A stretch of DNA of 64,000 nucleotides from Sambucus nigra (Eukaryota > Streptophyta > Magnoliopsida > Dipsacales > Adoxaceae): positions 274,464,109-274,528,108 of the forward strand of contig OX422222.1 of the NCBI GenBank assembly GCA_949130495.1. The letters run 5' to 3'. Positions within the stretch are counted from its first letter, which is position 1. Every line of letters begins with the position of its first letter. Positions 58,593 through 64,000 of this stretch are shown one piece after another. The position numbers and the translations under genes were made by a program. The notes below the pieces were generated by a model. The model was not told where the DNA came from, did not search any database, and worked only from the letters and a program-made list of their open reading frames with translations.

Positions 58593-59391
58593 ACCTAAAT
58601 ACACATTGCATGACAAAGAAAATCATTCAAAGAACACTCAGCAAATAAGGAAGTGAAGCATGTATCAGAAGTTAATATAAACCAAGAGTTACAAGGTACA
58701 TGGTAACTGAGTTTATAATCAGAAGTTACATCTTGAAATCAAAATCAGAGAATTACATAAAACTTCACAAATAAGAACTAAGGGCTTGCAACTACAGTAT
58801 TAGCATCCTCGGTCTCATTCCCCGATCAATGTTGGTCACCTCGGCCCCATCATCTTGGAGGTTGGCGCTTGCAGTCTTAGTAACATCCAAAGGTTCAGTC
58901 CCTGCAGGGGTAGCATCTTCCACTTTAACCTCTTGAAGGGCCTGTGCAAATTAAGGATTGTCAAAACCCAGACCAATGAAGTCAGAGGCTTTCAAGTTCC
59001 CTGAATCCTTCTCCTTTGCAGCCACCCATTTGCCAGTGGCCTTAATACCTCTTTCGAGGTATTCAAAGACAAAGATGATGAATTCATCAGAGACTTTGTA
59101 ATCAACCAAGATCCCCTTAGAAGCATCCTCAAGGGCTACCTTCACTACAACATCAACTTTATGCTGGAGAACATCGTCCTTGGCCTTCAGAGCTATGGTG
59201 TGGTCCTTTTTAATATCGCAGATATCTTTCTCCAAGTCTTTAACCTTCTTATTAGATCCCTCAAAGGCAAACTTCAGATGATCTACCTCTGCATTCAGGG
59301 AGCTTTGCACCTTCTCGGCCTCTTGGCCTTTCTCAATGAGGGGCAACTTCTTCAGAGTCCAGTTGGCAAGATGGTTCATAGCAACGAGGCC

Positions 59392-59475
59392 CTGCAAATC
59401 AAGAAATCAAATGTATAAGTTCAAATTAAAAATAGAGGTTACACTTCAGAATTAAACTAAAATCTAAAGTTATAC
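59392..59475 (-). other. Intron in the antisense gene
   Basis: GTATAA...TTTGCAG, 84 bp. Splicing joins ...HKSIQ to GLVAMNHLANW in frame. Confidence 0.6.
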
Positions 59476-59867
59476 CTGAATTGACTTGTGAAGGCCAAAC
59501 TCAACCAGTAGAGGAGTGTCCATGGAGCCACAAAAGCATTTGTCATCATCGGTCATAGCAGAGCCGATGGCATCCAACGCTTGCAAACCGTGGCTTATTA
59601 TGCTATCATTAATTTTCAGCTGCTCCAGACGGGCAACCAATGCATCTTCAGAGGATATGGGGATGGCCTTTTGGGCCTTACTTTTCCTCTGATCCTTAGG
59701 GGAGGTGGTTGTAGTTTTTATCTTTCTTGTAGCATCGGCCTTGGACGTGCCGACACTCTTCTTCGGTGGAGGAGCAGGGGATGCATTCAGGCCTACCTTC
59801 TTCACCAACTTTATGAGACTTGGGGCAGACATCTTCCAGACTTCGTTCGAAATGCCTTCGGGGCACT

Positions 59868-59953
59868 CTGCAAATGGAAAGGTTTGAGTTAGAAGATTAG
59901 AGACATAAAAAGTTTGAGGTTTAGCTTGCTAAAATAATAAAATAAGCACTTAC
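59868..59953 (-). other. Probable intron in the antisense gene
   Basis: GTAAGTGC...TTTGCAG, 86 bp. Good splice ends, but the present junction reads TAG, so one flanking base has probably changed. Confidence 0.5.
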
Positions 59954-61490
59954 AGAGTTCTGTCAGAGGACTACCCCCAAGCCGAGTCTCAGAGAGATAG
60001 TAGGTGGTCATTAGGTGTTCGAACCTGACCAACAGACCATGCCCCCCCTGATTTTGAAGATCGTTTACATTTTGATGATTATTTTGTCTTAGCCCAGGGT
60101 CGGCCCTGGATGCCATTGACACCTTGCCCCATCTCAGGGGTATCCTCAACTCCAAGTTCGAAGAGGGGACATAAGGGCCAAATTTCTATGCCCCTGAGGT
60201 AAAGAAATACCGTGGCTTCCAATTATGGTTACTAGTTTGGGTGACCTGCAACATCTTCTTAGTTGACTTTCAACCTAAGAAATGGTAATAGCTCGGATGA
60301 ATCCTGGTAGAGGAAGGGATGTAGGACCCGGTGAAGACCTGAACAGGAAGGTCTGAATGGTGGGTTGCCTTCCATAGTACTAGAGCTCCAATTATCACCC
60401 TCCAGGCATTAGGGGATAACTGAGAAGGAGATAAATTGATGTAGGAAAGTATGGCCCTAATGATGGGATAAATGGGCAGATGAAATCCTAACTTGAACAT
60501 CTGCTCATACAGGCAGATCTCGCCGTCTCGGCCGCCGAAATCCCTCTCTTCTCTTAGAGGTTTCCTGAGTTTTATAGAGGGGCTAATGGAATATAGATGC
60601 CTGAAGACAAGAAGGTCAAGCTCGGTGACAGTGCTCTCTATCTCGTCCACCTCATAGGTGTCAACATCGCTCTCAGTATCATCATCATCTGGTTCAATGT
60701 CAGCCTGAGCAAACGATGGGTGACCACTTGGGAACCTCTGAACAAACTTAGCTCGTGTGACAACTGACAGGGGAATGGCTTCAAGAATTGGTGGAATAGC
60801 AACGCTAGGTCCTACAACCTCAACGTCGGAGGAATAATGCGATGTTCTTGAATTCTCGTAAGACGAGGACCGACTAGAAACCTCGGCTTGATCAGGGACC
60901 TGATCGTGCTGAGTGGAAAAGTCCATAGCCTCCTGAAAAGAGTCCACATACATAGGGTCTGAGGTAGATGACTCAGACTCAGACATGGGTGTAGTTTTAT
61001 CTTGGACCTCTACTGATTTAACTGGTTCGGCTGGCTCAGGGTATATGACCTTCAGAGGGGGTGGAAAGATAGGTCTGAGGGGAATGCCTCTGCCCTACGA
61101 GCTTCCTCTTGGGCTCTTTCTATTTGACTAATTTTATCTAAGGTCTTCTCCCTAAGAGAGGGGAATTCCTCTAAGAGTTGGTAAAGGGGTCTGAGCATAT
61201 AAGGCAGACCCTACACTTGTTGACTCTTATAAATAAATAGAATTAGCAAATTGACTAAGGATCAAACTAATCTTTTAAACAAGAGCAATTAAAGAACAAT
61301 TCGCCGAAAAACTCTTAGGCTCGCCGAAAAAGGCATAAACTTACCGAAAATTGAAACAAAAGGAAGAACAAGGTAGAAAAAAGTACATCAAATGGAGAAA
61401 GAGGGGTGATAGAAGATACCTGAAGAGGATGTGTGAAGTAGAAAGAGAAAAGTTGGCAAGGAAGAGCCACCAAAAGCACTGCTAACCAAA

Positions 61491-61500
61491 CTCTTATAGA
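61491..61500 (-). promoter_or_regulatory. TATA box of the antisense gene
   Basis: The minus strand reads TCTATAAGAG preceded by a CT-repeat tract (a pyrimidine patch typical of plant core promoters), about 300 bp upstream of the first antisense start codon and outside the LTR. Confidence 0.5.
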
Positions 61501-61757
61501 GAGAGAGAAGCAAAAAATTTTAGGCGAAGAAATGAAGAAGTGGGGAAGAAAGAGAAAGGAAATGTGGGTTTAACCCTCAAACAACCCCACACGCATCCTA
61601 AGGCCCATCATTGCCTTGGGAGCCCAAAAGACTGCAATCATTACACCTACCAGGCACGCTAGCCACTTCAGCAGCAGGCACTTGTCAAAAAGGTATTAAC
61701 ACCTAAGGAAGTCCAACCTCGGGCAAATATACCCCTTAGGCACCTGATCACATAGGT

Positions 61758-61777
61758 AACTAAGGGCTAGGGGTGAT
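61758..61777 (+). other. Polypurine tract of Tat element
   Basis: AACTAAGGGCTAGGGGTGAT directly precedes the 3' LTR. Confidence 0.65.
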
Positions 61778-62697
61778 TGATATGCCCTAAATGTATCCCC
61801 TCGGCTCAGAGACATCAACCTCGGCCATGGAGATGGCCGATGTTGGAAGGGCCTTAAATCAATAACCAGTGGTCTCATCCCAAGTAAGGTCAGCCGTGGC
61901 CGACGTTACTAGTCACCTCGAAAGGTGAGGTCTCCGTAATCCACAGGGGTGGTTATCCATCTGGTCGTCCAAGGCTTGCAACCTCGACTTGGCTCAGGCC
62001 GAGGTTGCCATCCCATCATCATAACCAATCTCGGCTGAGATCAGCCGACGTTCCTGCTACGCTACCATTACCTCAGCCCAGACCGATGTCACAACTCAAC
62101 ATGCCTTACCTTAGCTTTTCCACTGAGCTAAGGTCATCACCTCATCCTCTTCCAGGCCGAGGTTGGGACCATTCACAAATGGCCGAGCCCTTATCAGCAT
62201 ATGTATTGTTGGGAACACATGTACACAATAAGTTATAACCGAATCATTCCCCTCATGTGGGGGAATATTGAGGTCATCATTATCTATATGAGATCAGTTA
62301 GGTGTCATCCTCATACTAGTTCAATCCTCAAGTACATGTTCATTGCATGCTTGGGGGGTATATTACACCCCCCAGGCACTATATATAGGGGTCATCCTCT
62401 ACCCTGTAAAGGATCCTGAAATTGGCAAACCTAGCTGAAACTCTATTCAAACATACAGTATAGAGAGAGAAATCTTGAGAGATTGTATCAATGGCCATTA
62501 GTGCCCTCATACAATGATATTAATCACACACTCGCACAGTGGACGTAGGCCTAATTGGCTGAACCACTTATACTCTGGAGTTGATCCTCTTTTGCTAACT
62601 TCTTTCTCTTATACTTGATATACTTATGATGCCATTGTTATACATTGATTAGAGATCATATACACCTTACCTGGTGGTTCTATTCTCAGCATCATCA
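61778..62697 (+). repeat. 3' LTR of Tat element
   Basis: 920 bp. Differs from the 5' LTR mostly by C/T and G/A changes. The G-box palindrome has become CATGTG; the TATA box is kept at 62380. Confidence 0.93.
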
Positions 62698-64000
62698 ACC
62701 TCAAAGGGTGAAATCATAAAACAACCACAAAATTGTCTTGTAAGAGGTGCGAAAACCTCATACGAGGCCAACATAACTCGTAGGACCTGATTCCATAGTC
62801 ACGGGAATCTCAGTTTGAGAATACGCCAAAAAATTTAAATGCTTAGAGTTAGGCTTATAAACATGTCGTCAAATGGTAAAAATATGAAATAGCCACACAC
62901 CTCGCACGAAACTAATGTAAGTCATAGGAACTAACTGCATAGTTATGGAACTCCTGGTTTGAAAATATGATGGAAATGTGCAAATAGTTAGAATTAAGAT
63001 TGAAAAAAAGTCATCAAAGGGAGAAAATGTAAAATAGGCACAAAATATTCCTGCAAGCGGCATAAACACATTACACAGGACCAGTATAACTCGTACGAAC
63101 TGATCTCATAGTCATAGGACTCCTGGTTTGAGAATACGATGAAAATTTGCAAATAGTTAGACTTATGCTTAAAAACATGTGGTCAAGGTGTGAAAACGTA
63201 AAACAACCATAAAACGGTCTCATAAGATGCACAAACACCTCACACAGGACCAATATAACTCGTAAGAACTGATCTCATAGTCACGAGACTTTCAATTTGC
63301 GAATACAATGAAAATTTATAAACAGTTAGACTAAGGTTTCACCTCATGTCCTCAAATGGTGAAAATGAAAAATAATCATAAAATGGTCCTATAAGAGCCA
63401 CGAATACCTCGTATGGAACTAATGTAACTCGTAGGAACCGCATAGTCACAAGACTCCCAATTTGGGAATATGAAAAAAATTTCAAAGTGTTAGGCAAAGT
63501 CTTAAAAGCATGCAGTTGAATGGTAAAAATGCAAAACAACCACAAAACGGTCCCGTGAGAGGCACGAACACCTCGCTTGGGACCAATCTAACTCGTAAAA
63601 ACTTCTCGCGTAGGCACATGACTCTCAATTTGGGAATATTAAGAAAATTTGTAAATTGTTAGACCTGTGCTTAAAAAATGCCATCAATGGGTGAAGACAT
63701 AAAACAACCACAAAATGTTCCCGTAAGAGGCACGAACACCTCTCACAGGACCAATGTTACTCCTCGAAAGAGACCATATAGTCACGAGACTCCTAGTTTA
63801 AAAATAAGACAAAAATATATAAATAGTTAGACTTAGACTTAAAATATGTCGTCATAGAGTGAAAATGCAAAATAGCCACATAACGGTCCAGTAAGAGGCA
63901 GGAATACCTCACACGGGACCAATATAACTCGTAGGTATGGACCGTGTAGTCATGTGACTCCTAATTTGAGAATACAAAGAATATGAGAAAATAGTTAGAC
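62698..64000. repeat. 168-bp satellite, segment 3 (continues past the window)
   Basis: Anchors at about 62802, 62947, 63116, 63285, 63449, 63618, 63785 and 63953; steps are mostly 164-169 bp with one of 145. The array is still running at base 64000. Confidence 0.9.

Larger units (their letters stand above)
58951..61198 (-). pseudogene. Antisense gene in the Tat 3' region (putative gypsy-type transposon protein, Transposase_28-like)
   Basis: On the strand opposite to gag-pol. The N-terminus begins near 61198 (LYQLLEEFPSLREKTLDKI) and shifts frame near 61085. The main block (60270-60986) is acidic and Ser-rich, followed by ICLYEQMFKLGFHLPIYPII and LSPSQLSPNAWRVIIGALVLW, the core of the plant family PF04195. 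It continues in another frame (WKPRYFFTSG, then LELRIPLRWGK). After an intron at 59868-59953 come APSLIKLVKKVGLNASPAPPPKK and Lys-rich sequence. After an intron at 59392-59475 comes a coiled coil (59100-59330) ending at 58951. Extra antisense genes are known in Tat elements; their function is not. This copy has at least two frameshifts, and its first splice junction would create a stop. Confidence 0.75.
40110..62697 (+). mobile_element. Tat-lineage Ty3/gypsy retrotransposon (12.2 kb plus nested element)
   Basis: Paired LTRs (40110-41023 and 61778-62697) enclose a TGGCGCCGTC-type primer site, gag, protease, RT, RNase H, a second (archaeal-type) RNase H, integrase, a tandem repeat block, an antisense gene and a polypurine tract. 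The second RNase H and the long 3' region are hallmarks of the Tat lineage. The target duplication is ACCGT on the left and ACC-T on the right (one base lost); without the element the satellite reads through. Many stops and frameshifts make it defective. The LTRs differ at roughly 6% of positions by eye. Confidence 0.93.

Noticed and set aside
35181..64000. Calling the 168-bp satellite centromeric
   Set aside because: Length alone is not proof; the array is short, diverged and interrupted, and no CENH3 evidence is available from sequence.

Overview
The window is nuclear DNA of a flowering plant, probably a eudicot (species not identifiable). Nothing bacterial is present. It is a gene-poor, heterochromatin-like stretch made almost entirely of nested transposable elements and satellite DNA. 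Only one short single-exon gene (3957-4205) looks like an intact host gene. Nearly every other protein signal is a broken piece of a Ty1/copia, Ty3/gypsy or CACTA element.

Layout. 1-2103: 5' half of a minus-strand Ty1/copia element (LTR, degenerate PBS, gag, protease, start of integrase) inserted into the RNase H region of a plus-strand copia element (2105 to about 3190). 3191-5439: unique-looking DNA with the small gene. 5440-9166: decayed gypsy fragments, a minus-strand gag piece and a plus-strand gag-protease piece. 9167-23527: a 14.4 kb head-to-tail array of a very short non-autonomous LTR retrotransposon, ten LTRs of about 1.23 kb alternating with nine internal domains of only 217 or 235 bp, the whole block flanked by one 5-bp target duplication (GTGTG). 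23528-26210: LTR-like low-complexity DNA. 26211-31572: a decayed CACTA (En/Spm) transposon with TNP2-like and TNP1-like genes. 32304-32850: the terminus of a second CACTA element.

35181-64000: a diverged tandem satellite with a monomer of about 168 bp, interrupted twice. One insertion is a 2.96 kb solo-LTR-like element (35773-38733, TSD GTAAC). The other is a 22.6 kb Tat-lineage Ty3/gypsy element (40110-62697) with gag, protease, RT, two RNase H domains, integrase, a 64-bp tandem repeat block after pol, and an antisense multi-exon gene in its 3' region. A complete 10.3 kb chromovirus (Tekay-like) gypsy element (48122-58467, TSD CTTAT) is nested in that repeat block on the opposite strand.

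Order of events that can be read: satellite first; then the solo-LTR element and the Tat element (LTRs differ by roughly 6% by eye); then the Tekay-like element (LTRs differ by about two dozen substitutions in 2.5 kb). The short element of the 9-23 kb array has PBS, polypurine tract and LTR ends that closely resemble those of the Tekay-like element, which suggests a non-autonomous relative of that lineage. The strongest leads are the TSD-bounded LTR array with its higher-order structure, the 168-bp satellite with an internal dyad that shows paired changes, and the antisense gene and repeat block in the Tat element.
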